Source: Gammaproteobacteria bacterium | GTDB lineage: Bacteria > Pseudomonadota > Gammaproteobacteria > PS1 > Pseudothioglobaceae | Direction: 5' to 3' | Assembly: GCA_003489145.1 (NCBI GenBank) | Contig: DNJI01000038.1 | Location: 1-6,006, forward strand | DNA length: 6,006 bases | Shown: positions 1-5,633 of the stretch, piece after piece | Layout of the letters: the number at the start of each line of letters is the position of its first letter | How positions within the stretch are numbered: position 1 is the stretch's first letter | The notes under the pieces: generated by a model | Told to the model about the DNA's origin: nothing | The model's database searches: none | What the model saw: only the letters and a program-made list of their open reading frames with translations | Made by a program: the position numbers and the translations under genes

Positions 1-188
1 TGTCTCCACCTTTCCAAACTCAACAAGGCTGGAGAGTTATTAAAATCATTGATAAACGCCGTGTGGATAATCACTTGATTGCAGTCAAATCAAAACTCAT
101 CCAATCAAAGAAAAATAGCTTCTTTAAAAATTGGGTAAATGAGCTAAGAAAAGGTGCTTATATAGAGATTTTTGATCACAAACTATAA
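1..188 (+). CDS. surA: SurA-like periplasmic peptidyl-prolyl isomerase/chaperone, C-terminal fragment
   Basis: Reading from base 3, an open frame of 61 codons runs to a TAA at 186-188. The 5' part of the gene lies outside the window. The fragment opens with SPPFQTQQGWRVIKIIDKR, which resembles the end of a parvulin-type (PPIC) domain, where a conserved GW precedes the last beta strand. It ends with a basic helix and FKNWVNELRKGAYIEI, which resembles the SurA C-terminal helix pattern (W, ELR or EQR, AYvkI). SurA is a periplasmic chaperone that escorts outer-membrane beta-barrel proteins to the BAM complex. The stop lies 11 bp before rlmB, so the two genes are probably co-transcribed. In many gammaproteobacteria surA is followed by pdxA and ksgA, so this neighbour is different. 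Another SurA-like PPIC protein cannot be excluded from 61 residues. Confidence 0.66.
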   Translation, partial: SPPFQTQQGWRVIKIIDKRRVDNHLIAVKSKLIQSKKNSFFKNWVNELRKGAYIEIFDHKL

Positions 189-199
189 GCGTACTACCC

Positions 200-943
200 A
201 TGTCTAAATCAATTATTATCTTTGGGTTTCATGCCATCCAGGCACAGTTAGATTCTAATCCTGAATGCTTGCTCAAGGTATTAACACTAGATAATCGCAA
301 CGATAAACGCCTAAATACGTTAATCACTCAACTTGATCGTTTAGGCATTAATACACAGCAAGCCAACAAACAACAACTCGACAAACTTACCAAAAACCAA
401 ACACACCAAGGTATTGCTGCTGAAATATTACTACCCACCCTGCCTAATCTGGATGGCTTAATACATTATGTTGAAAAGCTTAGTAATAGCAGTTTGATAT
501 TAATATTAGATTCTATTCAAGACCCAAGAAACTTAGGCGCTTGTTTACGTAGTGCTAATGCTGCTGGTGTGGACTGTGTGGTCATTAATAAAGATGGCTC
601 GGCGCCGATTAATGCATTGGTACACAAAACGTCAGCAGGTGCACTCAACCAACTTAAAATTTTTTCCGTGACCAATTTATCACGCACCATTAAAGCACTA
701 AAAGAACATAATATTTGGGTAGTTGGATTAGATGGTGCAACAGATCAATCAATTTATCAAATTGACCTTACCACACCAACTGCAATTATCATGGGTGCCG
801 AAGGCTCAGGCTTACGCTCGCTGACCAAAAAATCTTGCGACCAATTAGCGATGATCCCAATGCAAGGCAATGTAGAGAGTTTGAATGTTTCTGTTGCTAC
901 AGGTATTGCCTTATTTGAAGCTAGCAGACAGCGCAACCTTTAA
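200..943 (+). CDS. rlmB: 23S rRNA (guanosine-2'-O-)-methyltransferase RlmB (SpoU/TrmH family)
   Basis: A 247-residue protein, close to the E. coli RlmB length (243). The family methylates the 2'-O of G2251 (E. coli numbering) in the 23S rRNA P-loop, using S-adenosylmethionine. The N-terminal part (about 1-80) is the small RNA-binding substrate domain and ends in THQGIAAEI. The SPOUT catalytic domain follows with its three motifs: motif 1 at 103-124 (LDSIQDPRNLGACLRSANAA region, with N111 and R117), motif 2 at 198-206 (MGAEGSGLR, with E201) and motif 3 at 219-240 (IPM, then NVESLNVSVA with S227 and N229), which forms the trefoil-knot cofactor site. All the expected catalytic residues are present. 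The ATG at 200 gives the usual N-terminus (IIIFGFHAI), but no Shine-Dalgarno sequence is visible in the 11-bp gap after the upstream stop, so translation may depend on coupling. RlmB rather than TrmH is supported by the N-terminal domain and by the IPMQGNVESLNVSVA form of motif 3. Confidence 0.95.
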   Translation: MSKSIIIFGFHAIQAQLDSNPECLLKVLTLDNRNDKRLNTLITQLDRLGINTQQANKQQLDKLTKNQTHQGIAAEILLPTLPNLDGLIHYVEKLSNSSLILILDSIQDPRNLGACLRSANAAGVDCVVINKDGSAPINALVHKTSAGALNQLKIFSVTNLSRTIKALKEHNIWVVGLDGATDQSIYQIDLTTPTAIIMGAEGSGLRSLTKKSCDQLAMIPMQGNVESLNVSVATGIALFEASRQRNL

Positions 944-963
944 ACTATTGATATTAATTAAAC

Positions 964-989
964 TTAAGCCCTAAAAGCTTGATTTTTTT
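964..989 (+). terminator. Candidate weak intrinsic terminator after rlmB
   Basis: TTAAGC (964-969) can pair with GCTTGA (977-982), giving 6 pairs including one G-T wobble around a 7-base loop. Seven T residues (983-989) follow directly. The position, 20 bp after the rlmB stop, suits a terminator. The stem is short with only two G-C pairs, so it would be weak or leaky. Its 3' arm is also used by the alternative inverted repeat at 972-1010. Confidence 0.4.
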
Positions 990-1010
990 GGTAAAATTGT
1001 CAAGTTTTTA
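972..1010 (+). repeat. 11-bp inverted repeat flanking the candidate -10 element
   Basis: TAAAAGCTTGA (972-982) is the reverse complement of TCAAGTTTTTA (1000-1010) except for one position, which would be a G-U pair in RNA. The 17-base spacer contains the T7 tract and TGGTAAAAT. It could be an operator dyad centred on the promoter, or an RNA hairpin in read-through transcripts from rlmB. The left arm overlaps the 3' arm of the terminator-like hairpin, so the two RNA structures cannot form together. Confidence 0.5.
989..997 (+). promoter_or_regulatory. Candidate extended -10 promoter for yceD-rpmF-plsX-fabH
   Basis: TGGTAAAAT matches the extended -10 form TGnTATAAT with one mismatch. No good -35 hexamer lies 16-18 bp upstream. 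TTGATT at 979-984 looks like a -35 but is only 7 bp away, so it cannot serve this -10. The predicted start would fall near 1004, giving a leader of about 16 bases before the yceD ATG. The operon's position after a terminator-like hairpin supports a promoter here, but this remains inference from the motif. Confidence 0.4.
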
Positions 1011-1019
1011 GCAATATCG

Positions 1020-1529
1020 ATGAAACAAGGAATACCTGAGCAAATAAAGCTTTTTAAATTCGCCTCTAGATCATTAATCTTTTCACAAATTTATCAAGTG
1101 AAAGATTTTCCTAGAATTAGCGCTTTAGTCAGCAATCAAGACGCACCGGTCAGTGTTGAATTAAGTTTTAGCATTGAGAATAATAGAATTCCTTGTATTG
1201 CCGGTAAAATCGAACTGGATGTGGCACTCACCTGCCAACGTTGTTTAAATGAGGTCAGTGTTCATTTACAACCTAAATTTCAGCTTGCTTTTTTGCTAAA
1301 TGAACAACAAGGTGAAGAGTTAGACTCTAGCTTTGAGACGATTCTAAATGCTGACGAAGAATTTTCGACTATAGAATTTATAACGGATGAAGTGTTAATA
1401 TCCATCCCGATGATTCCCATGCATAAGCATGAGTGTGCATCGTACAAAGACACAACACCGATAAAAGAGCAAAAGCGTGAAAACCCTTTTGCTATATTAA
1501 AACAATTGAAAAACTCAACTAAGGAGTAA
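1020..1529 (+). CDS. yceD: YceD/DUF177 family protein (23S rRNA accumulation protein)
   Basis: A 169-residue protein of the YceD (DUF177) family; E. coli YceD has 173 residues. The family is linked to normal 23S rRNA levels in bacteria and plants, but its biochemical activity is not well defined. Family features visible here are the CQRC pair (C72, C75) following a beta-rich N-terminal half, an acidic stretch at about 99-117, the DEVLISIPMIPMH segment (123-135) followed by C139, and the C-terminal NPFAILKQLK (155-164). The four Cys/His residues (C72, C75, H135, C139) could bind a metal; that is inference. The ATG at 1020 is the only sensible start: the frame is closed by a TAA at 972-974 with no ATG, GTG or TTG between. 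No Shine-Dalgarno sequence precedes it. It is the first gene of the four-gene set and sits 4 bp before rpmF, the conserved partner of this family. Confidence 0.93.
   Translation: MKQGIPEQIKLFKFASRSLIFSQIYQVKDFPRISALVSNQDAPVSVELSFSIENNRIPCIAGKIELDVALTCQRCLNEVSVHLQPKFQLAFLLNEQQGEELDSSFETILNADEEFSTIEFITDEVLISIPMIPMHKHECASYKDTTPIKEQKRENPFAILKQLKNSTKE
1521..1526 (+). promoter_or_regulatory. Shine-Dalgarno sequence of rpmF
   Basis: AAGGAG lies 7 bp before the rpmF ATG and is embedded in the last codons of yceD. It is the strongest ribosome binding site in the + strand block, as expected for a ribosomal protein gene that must be translated more than its neighbours. Confidence 0.85.
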
Positions 1530-1533
1530 AAAA

Positions 1534-1731
1534 ATGGCCGTACAAAAAAGTAGAAAAACCCCTTCAAAAAGAGGTATGCGTCGTTCACACAACGCACTAA
1601 CTAGTCCAGCGTTATCTGAAGATCAAGAAACAGGTGAAATTCACTTACGTCACCATGTGACTGCTGATGGTTACTACCGTGGCAAAAAGGTCATTAATAA
1701 AGTTCAAGACATTCAGGAAGTAGAAGCTTAA
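1534..1731 (+). CDS. rpmF: 50S ribosomal protein bL32
   Basis: A 65-residue basic protein with the bL32 signatures: the MAVQ start, SKRGMRRSHNAL (11-22) and HLRHHVTADGYYRGKKVINK (37-56). bL32 is a component of the large ribosomal subunit. This is the cysteine-free form: no CxxC zinc ribbon is present, as in E. coli. After K56, near where the 57-residue E. coli protein ends, nine extra residues (VQDIQEVEA) form a mildly acidic tail. Such short tails vary between species. A strong Shine-Dalgarno sequence precedes the gene. It sits between yceD (4-bp gap) and plsX (6-bp gap), the standard bacterial arrangement. Confidence 0.98.
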   Translation: MAVQKSRKTPSKRGMRRSHNALTSPALSEDQETGEIHLRHHVTADGYYRGKKVINKVQDIQEVEA

Positions 1732-1737
1732 GTCCTA

Positions 1738-2775
1738 ATGACGATCAGGGTATCAATTGATGCCTCAGGGGGAGATCATGGGATACCAGTTACTATTACA
1801 GCTGGTCTTAAAGCCTTGGGTGCGTTTCAAGACTTACACCTAATTTTTGTAGGTGACGAGTCTGCTATTCAAGCAGAGCTCGCTAAACATTCATCCGCGC
1901 AAAAACTATCTAATCGATTTAATATTACTCACGCCAGTGAAGTGATTGCAATGAACGAATCTCCTTCAATCGCACTGCGTAAAAAGAAAGATTCATCAAT
2001 GCGTGTTGCTATCAATCTAGTCAAAGACGAAACCGTTGACGCCTGTGTTAGTGCTGGCAATACCGGTGCACTAATGGCCATTTCACGCTTTGTATTAAAA
2101 ACCATTAAAGGTATTGATCGCCCTGCTATTATGGGCCGTATGCCAACCATGACGGGCCATACCCACATGCTAGACCTTGGTGCAAATGTAGATTCTAAAC
2201 CAGAATCTTTGGTTGAGTTTGCAGTGATGGGCTCTATTGCAGTTGAGCATACTGAAAACATCAACGCACCTAGTGTAGGCTTGCTTAACATTGGTGAAGA
2301 AGAGATGAAAGGCAATGACAACATTAAAAAAACAGCAGAACTACTTAAAGCCTCTAATTTAAATTATGTTGGCTTTATTGAAGGTGATGATATTTACAAA
2401 GGCACTGTTGATCTAGTGGTTTGCGATGGCTTCGAAGGTAATATTGCACTTAAAGCATCAGAGGGTGTGGCAGCAATGATGGGGCATTATCTAAAGCAGG
2501 CATTCACCAAAAATATTTTTACTAAAATTGTTGCTCTGATAGCAACGCCAGTTTTAAAAGATTTCAAATCCAGTTTAGACCCTGGAAAGTATAATGGTGC
2601 TAGCTTATTAGGCCTTCGTGGCATCGTGGTTAAAAGCCATGGTGGTGCCAACATCGATTCATTTTTCCAAGCAATTAAAGAAGCCTACCTTGAAGCGCAC
2701 GCTAAAATCATTGAGAAGATCACCGCTCAGGTATCATTAGAATTAGAAAACCAACAAGGTAAAGGTAATGAGTAA
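1738..2775 (+). CDS. plsX: Phosphate acyltransferase PlsX
   Basis: A 345-residue protein of normal PlsX length. PlsX is a peripheral membrane enzyme that converts acyl-ACP and phosphate to acyl-phosphate, the acyl donor used by PlsY in phospholipid synthesis. Visible family motifs are IDASGGDHG (7-15), MNESPSIALRKKKDSSM (72-88), VSAGNTGALMA (104-114), HMLDLGANVDSKPE (143-156), LLNIGEEEMKGN (182-193), VVCDGFEGNIALK (227-239) and the C-terminal GLRGIVVKSHGGAN (292-305). The first motif reads SGGD where many relatives have MGGD. The ATG at 1738, 6 bp after the rpmF stop, gives the correct N-terminus. No Shine-Dalgarno sequence lies at a useful distance: AGGAAG at 1715-1720 is 17 bp away. Translation is therefore probably coupled to rpmF. 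Its 3' end overlaps fabH by 8 bp. Confidence 0.97.
   Translation: MTIRVSIDASGGDHGIPVTITAGLKALGAFQDLHLIFVGDESAIQAELAKHSSAQKLSNRFNITHASEVIAMNESPSIALRKKKDSSMRVAINLVKDETVDACVSAGNTGALMAISRFVLKTIKGIDRPAIMGRMPTMTGHTHMLDLGANVDSKPESLVEFAVMGSIAVEHTENINAPSVGLLNIGEEEMKGNDNIKKTAELLKASNLNYVGFIEGDDIYKGTVDLVVCDGFEGNIALKASEGVAAMMGHYLKQAFTKNIFTKIVALIATPVLKDFKSSLDPGKYNGASLLGLRGIVVKSHGGANIDSFFQAIKEAYLEAHAKIIEKITAQVSLELENQQGKGNE
2756..2760 (+). promoter_or_regulatory. Shine-Dalgarno sequence of fabH
   Basis: AAGGT inside the 3' end of plsX lies 7-8 bp before the fabH ATG at 2768. It supports that start, which creates the 8-bp overlap with plsX. A second AAAGG at 2761-2765 is too close to act. Confidence 0.6.
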
Positions 2776-3712
2776 ATTTGCAAGAATAATTGGTACAGGT
2801 TCTTATTTACCACCTAAAGTAGTGACTAATGACGACTTATCCAAAACCATTGACACTTCTGATGAATGGATTACTAGCAGAACAGGCATTAAAGAAAGAC
2901 GCATCGTTACCGATGAATCTACCTGTGATTTAGCCGCTATTGCCTCTAATAACGCACTTGAAATGGCAGGTATCGATGCCAGTGAATTAGACCTAATCAT
3001 CCTTGCCACTACCACGCCAGATAAAATATTCCCAGCAACGGCAACCATGTTGCAAACGGCGATTGGTGCATCGTGTCCTGCTTTTGACCTTCAATCTGTT
3101 TGTGCAGGTTTTGTCTTTGCACTGACTACGGCTGAGCAATATATTAAAACCGGCGCAGCTAATAAAGTACTGGTCGTTGGTAGTGAAACCTTATCTCGCA
3201 TTGTTGATTGGAATGACCGCTCGACGGCCATTCTTTTTGGTGATGGTGCTGGTGCCGTTGTGCTTAGTGGTAGTGAAGAAACCGGTATTCTACATTCAAA
3301 ACTCTTTAGTGATGGTAATTACTTATCTTCATTACAAGTGAGCAATAACTATATCAATGAAACCGGCTTTATTAAAATGTCGGGCAATGAAGTCTTTAAG
3401 ATTGCTGTTAGTCGTCTCTCTTCTTTAGCGGAAGAAACGCTTAAGGAATGCAATATGAATTCAGATGAGCTTGATTGGATGGTACCTCATCAAGCTAATA
3501 TTCGTATTATTTCTGCAGTCGCTAAACGCATTAAAACCCCAATGGACAAAGTCATTGTTACCCTGGAAAAACACGGCAATACTTCAGCGGCTTCTATTCC
3601 ATTAGCCTTAGATACAGCGGTGCGAGATGGTCGTATTCAAAAAGGTCACACCTTGTTATTTGAGGGTATTGGTGGTGGTTTTAGCTGGGGCAGTGTTTTA
3701 GTTAAATTCTAA
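2768..3712 (+). CDS. fabH: Beta-ketoacyl-ACP synthase III (FabH)
   Basis: A 314-residue protein, close to the E. coli FabH length (317). It condenses acetyl-CoA with malonyl-ACP to start type II fatty acid synthesis in the cytoplasm. The thiolase-fold triad is complete: C112 in QSVCAGF, H241 in VPHQAN and N271 in KHGNTS. Other signatures are IIGTGSYLPPKVVTN (7-21), DEWITSRTGIKERR (32-45), LFGDGAGAVVL (156-166) and the C-terminal EGIGGGFSWGSVLVKF. The ATG at 2768 has a Shine-Dalgarno sequence within plsX, and the 8-bp overlap implies coupled translation. It is the last gene of the set: the fabD-fabG-acpP genes often found downstream are absent and the next gene is on the opposite strand. Its TAA overlaps the ispA stop codon. 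Confidence 0.97.
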   Translation: MSKFARIIGTGSYLPPKVVTNDDLSKTIDTSDEWITSRTGIKERRIVTDESTCDLAAIASNNALEMAGIDASELDLIILATTTPDKIFPATATMLQTAIGASCPAFDLQSVCAGFVFALTTAEQYIKTGAANKVLVVGSETLSRIVDWNDRSTAILFGDGAGAVVLSGSEETGILHSKLFSDGNYLSSLQVSNNYINETGFIKMSGNEVFKIAVSRLSSLAEETLKECNMNSDELDWMVPHQANIRIISAVAKRIKTPMDKVIVTLEKHGNTSAASIPLALDTAVRDGRIQKGHTLLFEGIGGGFSWGSVLVKF

Positions 3713-3725
3713 AACTTTCTTGATT
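3695..3725 (+). terminator. Candidate terminator hairpin covering the fabH and ispA stop codons
   Basis: GTTTTAG (3695-3701) and CTAAAAC (3709-3715) are perfect 7-bp reverse complements around a 7-base loop. On the + strand TTTCTTGATT follows, a broken T tract, so the hairpin could weakly end the fabH transcript. On the - strand no T tract follows it. The right arm contains both the fabH TAA and the ispA TAG. With two G-C pairs the stem is weak, so the call is tentative. Confidence 0.33.
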
Positions 3726-4563
3726 GTAATTGCTCAGTCAAATTATACAATTCATCTGCATCCACACTTAATTTCTCTAACTTTTTAAAAGCCTGTTGAT
3801 ACAGTTGCTGATAGGTTTTTGTTGCCTTATCTAAACCTAATAGCGCAGGATAAGTCGGTTTATTTTTATCAGCATCTGAATGCTGTTTTTTGCCTAATAC
3901 ACCTTCAGGGGTTAGTACATCTAAAACATCATCCTGAACTTGGTAAGCCAGGCCAATATCCTGCGCAAAGCCGTCTAATATCTGCCGATCTTCAGTACGA
4001 CACTGGCTTGAAACCAAAGCGCCTAATTTAACCGAACAACTGAGTAATGCACCGGTTTTCTTTCGGTGCATGTTTTGTAAAGTTTCAATATCAATGATTT
4101 TTGAAACCACAGACAAATCAATTGACTGACCTTCGGCCATCTCAAAGGCTGCATGTGTGAGTGCTTGCAATAAAGCTATTCGCACCTCAGTTGATAAACC
4201 ATCATCATTGGTTAACACCTCAAAGGCTAAGGCCTGTAAGCCATCACCCGCCAATATAGCCTGAGCCTCGCCAAATTGCTTATGACAAGCAGGTTGATTA
4301 TGGCGTATATCATCATCATCCATCGCTGGTAAATCATCATGAATCAAAGAGTAAGCATGAATTAATTCCACAGCGCAAGCACTCGAATCGACTAAATCAA
4401 GATCTGCACCAAAAGTATTGGCCACAGCATAGGTTAAGATGGGTCGAAAACGCTTGCCGCCAGATAGCACACTATAACGCATGGCTTCGGTCAAGCTGCC
4501 TTGGCTCGATAAATATCCGTCTAGGTGTTGATTAACACGTTGAGTGTAGTCTTTAAAACTCAT
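3709..4563 (-). CDS. ispA: Farnesyl diphosphate synthase (geranyltranstransferase)
   Basis: A 284-residue short-chain trans-prenyltransferase (E. coli IspA has 299). It condenses isopentenyl diphosphate with dimethylallyl and geranyl diphosphate to give farnesyl diphosphate, the precursor for undecaprenyl phosphate and quinone side chains. Visible signatures are GGKRFRP (35-41), the first aspartate-rich motif DDLPAMDDDD (76-85, the DDxxxxD form typical of bacterial IspA), AILAGDGLQALAFEVL (102-117), AEGQSIDL (143-150), MHRKKTGAL (165-173), the second aspartate-rich motif QDDVLD (210-215) and KPTYPALLG (235-243). The catalytic set is complete. The ATG at 4563 lies 16 bp after the xseB stop with only a poor Shine-Dalgarno (AAAGAC). 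The xseB-ispA pair is conserved in proteobacteria, but the usual third gene, dxs, is missing: fabH comes next, convergent and overlapping by 4 bp. Confidence 0.96.
   Translation of the reverse strand: MSFKDYTQRVNQHLDGYLSSQGSLTEAMRYSVLSGGKRFRPILTYAVANTFGADLDLVDSSACAVELIHAYSLIHDDLPAMDDDDIRHNQPACHKQFGEAQAILAGDGLQALAFEVLTNDDGLSTEVRIALLQALTHAAFEMAEGQSIDLSVVSKIIDIETLQNMHRKKTGALLSCSVKLGALVSSQCRTEDRQILDGFAQDIGLAYQVQDDVLDVLTPEGVLGKKQHSDADKNKPTYPALLGLDKATKTYQQLYQQAFKKLEKLSVDADELYNLTEQLQSRKF
4047..4071. repeat. Perfect 8-bp inverted repeat inside ispA
   Basis: ATGCACCG (4047-4054) and CGGTGCAT (4064-4071) are exact reverse complements separated by 9 bases. Five of the eight pairs are G-C, the strongest small hairpin I noticed by eye in the window. 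On the - strand it encodes the conserved MHRKKTGA segment of IspA, so it may be a codon coincidence. On the + strand GTTTTG follows the stem. Confidence 0.45.
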
Positions 4564-4579
4564 AAAATCGTCTTTAAAG

Positions 4580-4798
4580 TCAGTCTAACGGTTTTTGAGT
4601 TTGATAATCATCATCAGCACTTAACAATGCGATTTTTTGCTCCGCTTTGCTCAGTGCTGATTGGCATTGACGTGTTAACTGTACGCCTTGTTCGAAATAC
4701 TTCAACGAGTCTTCCAGGCTTAAATCACCAGATTCCATGGTTTTTACAATGCTTTCCAATTCCAGCAAGCCTTTATTAAAATCAAATTTTTTTGTCAT
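4580..4798 (-). CDS. xseB: Exodeoxyribonuclease VII small subunit
   Basis: A 72-residue protein of usual XseB length. XseB binds the large catalytic subunit XseA, which is not in this window, to form exonuclease VII. That complex degrades single-stranded DNA from both ends to short acid-soluble oligonucleotides. Family features are FDFNKGLLELESIVKTMESG (5-24), the LSLEDSLKYFEQGVQL segment (27-42) and a helical QSALSKAEQKIALL (46-59), together forming the expected two-helix, coiled-coil-like fold. The ATG at 4798 is preferred to the in-frame GTG at 4819: it gives the typical MTKKFDF start and has GGAG 9 bp upstream, whereas the GTG would add seven residues lying over that site. It begins 1 bp after the SDR stop (TAATATG) and is followed by ispA, its standard neighbour. 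Confidence 0.94.
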   Translation of the reverse strand: MTKKFDFNKGLLELESIVKTMESGDLSLEDSLKYFEQGVQLTRQCQSALSKAEQKIALLSADDDYQTQKPLD

Positions 4799-4799
4799 A

Positions 4800-5633
4800 T
4801 TATCTTTCTCCGCCACCACCGGCTTTATTAAGTATTTTATCCATTAACCATGCTGGTAACAACCTCATTAATATGGCAAACAATTTGGTTGGAAAAGTCA
4901 CATGATAATGAATCCTTGCTTGCTTGGCGCATAATGCGTGTTGTGCGCATTTTAATACTGCCGTTGCTGGCAAAGTAAAATCAGCTAATTCATCAGATTG
5001 CAAACGCTTAATCATTTTTTCATAATTTGATTTGTAATCACTATTGTCCATATCCACATGTTTCATAAATGCCTTATAGGCATTGATTCTAAATTTAGAT
5101 TCAATGGGTCCTGGCTGAATTAAGGACAACTGCACATTGGTATTCGCCAACTCTAAGCGCAATGTGTTCACCAACCCTTCTATGGCAAATTTAGAGGCAT
5201 TATAAGGCCCTCTAAAAGGCATTGCTACAAAACCCAATACCGAGCTTAAATAAATAATTCGACCTTCATTCTTTGACTTCATTTTTGGCAAAACCAAATT
5301 GGTGAGCTCGTGCCAACCAAATACATTGGTTTGAAATTGCTCTTCTAACGCTTGACGAGAAATATCTTCCAACGCCCCCACTTGCCCATAAGCGCCGTTA
5401 TGAATCAAACCGTACAAATCATCCGTTTGTTCAAAAACAGCTTTAATTGCTGCATTAATAGACCGAGATGAGGACAAATCTAGCACAAAAGTATCAAAAC
5501 CTTGTTGTTTGAGTTGCTCTACGTCTTTAATATCTCTGGCGGTAGCAAATACTCGATAACCCTCATGCTTTAAGCCTTGTGCTAAACACAGGCCAATCCC
5601 ACTAGAGCAGCCCGTAATTAGGACTGATTTCAT
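4800..5633 (-). CDS. SDR family NAD(P)-dependent oxidoreductase, YbbO-like
   Basis: A 277-residue classical short-chain dehydrogenase/reductase with a single Rossmann fold. Visible features are the cofactor loop TGCSSGIG (7-14), LDLSS (51-55), IHNGAYGQVGALED (77-90, where HNGA replaces the usual NNAG), the structural asparagine N103 (QTNVFG), the catalytic serine in LSSVLG (129-134), the YxxxK pair Y144/K148 (PYNASKFA) and LIQPGPIESKF (171-181). The C-terminal MRLLPAWLMDKIL (256-268) and overall pattern recall E. coli YbbO, an NADP-dependent aldehyde reductase by my recollection. The true substrate here is unknown, and the R33 region (TARD) is compatible with NADP binding. The ATG at 5633 overlaps the pcnB TGA as ATGA, with no clear Shine-Dalgarno, which implies translational coupling. 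The stop lies 1 bp from xseB. The Gly-rich last residues (GGGGER) look like a by-product of the xseB ribosome binding site. Confidence 0.9.
   Translation of the reverse strand: MKSVLITGCSSGIGLCLAQGLKHEGYRVFATARDIKDVEQLKQQGFDTFVLDLSSSRSINAAIKAVFEQTDDLYGLIHNGAYGQVGALEDISRQALEEQFQTNVFGWHELTNLVLPKMKSKNEGRIIYLSSVLGFVAMPFRGPYNASKFAIEGLVNTLRLELANTNVQLSLIQPGPIESKFRINAYKAFMKHVDMDNSDYKSNYEKMIKRLQSDELADFTLPATAVLKCAQHALCAKQARIHYHVTFPTKLFAILMRLLPAWLMDKILNKAGGGGER
4808..4811 (-). promoter_or_regulatory. Shine-Dalgarno sequence that fixes the xseB start
   Basis: GGAG on the - strand lies 9 bases before the ATG at 4798. It is formed within the last SDR codons, which encode the GGGGER tail. Its location downstream of the alternative GTG start (4819) argues for the ATG. 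Confidence 0.7.

Noticed and set aside
979..984. TTGATT as a -35 box for the -10 at 992-997
   Set aside because: The spacing is only 7 bp; sigma70 promoters need about 16-18 bp, and no good -10 lies at that distance downstream.
1280..1597. A 105-codon - strand open frame opposite yceD and rpmF
   Set aside because: It lies antisense to two well-supported genes and its Cys/Phe/Ser-rich product resembles no family I know; a shadow of the real frames.
1708..1731. Nine-residue acidic tail of bL32 as a novel domain
   Set aside because: Short variable C-terminal tails after the VINK region are seen in other bL32 proteins; it is too short to claim a function.
1929..2324. A 131-codon - strand open frame opposite plsX
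   Set aside because: It is fully inside plsX, which has all its family motifs, and it has no recognisable domain or ribosome binding site.
2803..3048. An 81-codon - strand open frame opposite fabH
   Set aside because: It is a shadow of the conserved fabH N-terminal region and has no independent support.
3724..3750. AT-rich imperfect inverted repeat (TTGTAATT with AATTATACAA) at the ispA 3' end
   Set aside because: It has a two-base bulge, almost no G-C pairs and no T tract, and lies in coding sequence; too weak to call a terminator.
3819..4031. A 70-codon + strand open frame opposite ispA
   Set aside because: It is antisense to the conserved second aspartate-rich region of ispA, with no family resemblance.
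4525..4779. An 84-codon + strand open frame opposite the start of ispA and xseB
   Set aside because: It runs against two conserved genes and has no recognisable domain.
4799..4819. Longer xseB starting at GTG 4819
   Set aside because: The seven extra residues (MVAEKDN) are not typical of the family and would be encoded by the Shine-Dalgarno region of the ATG start at 4798.
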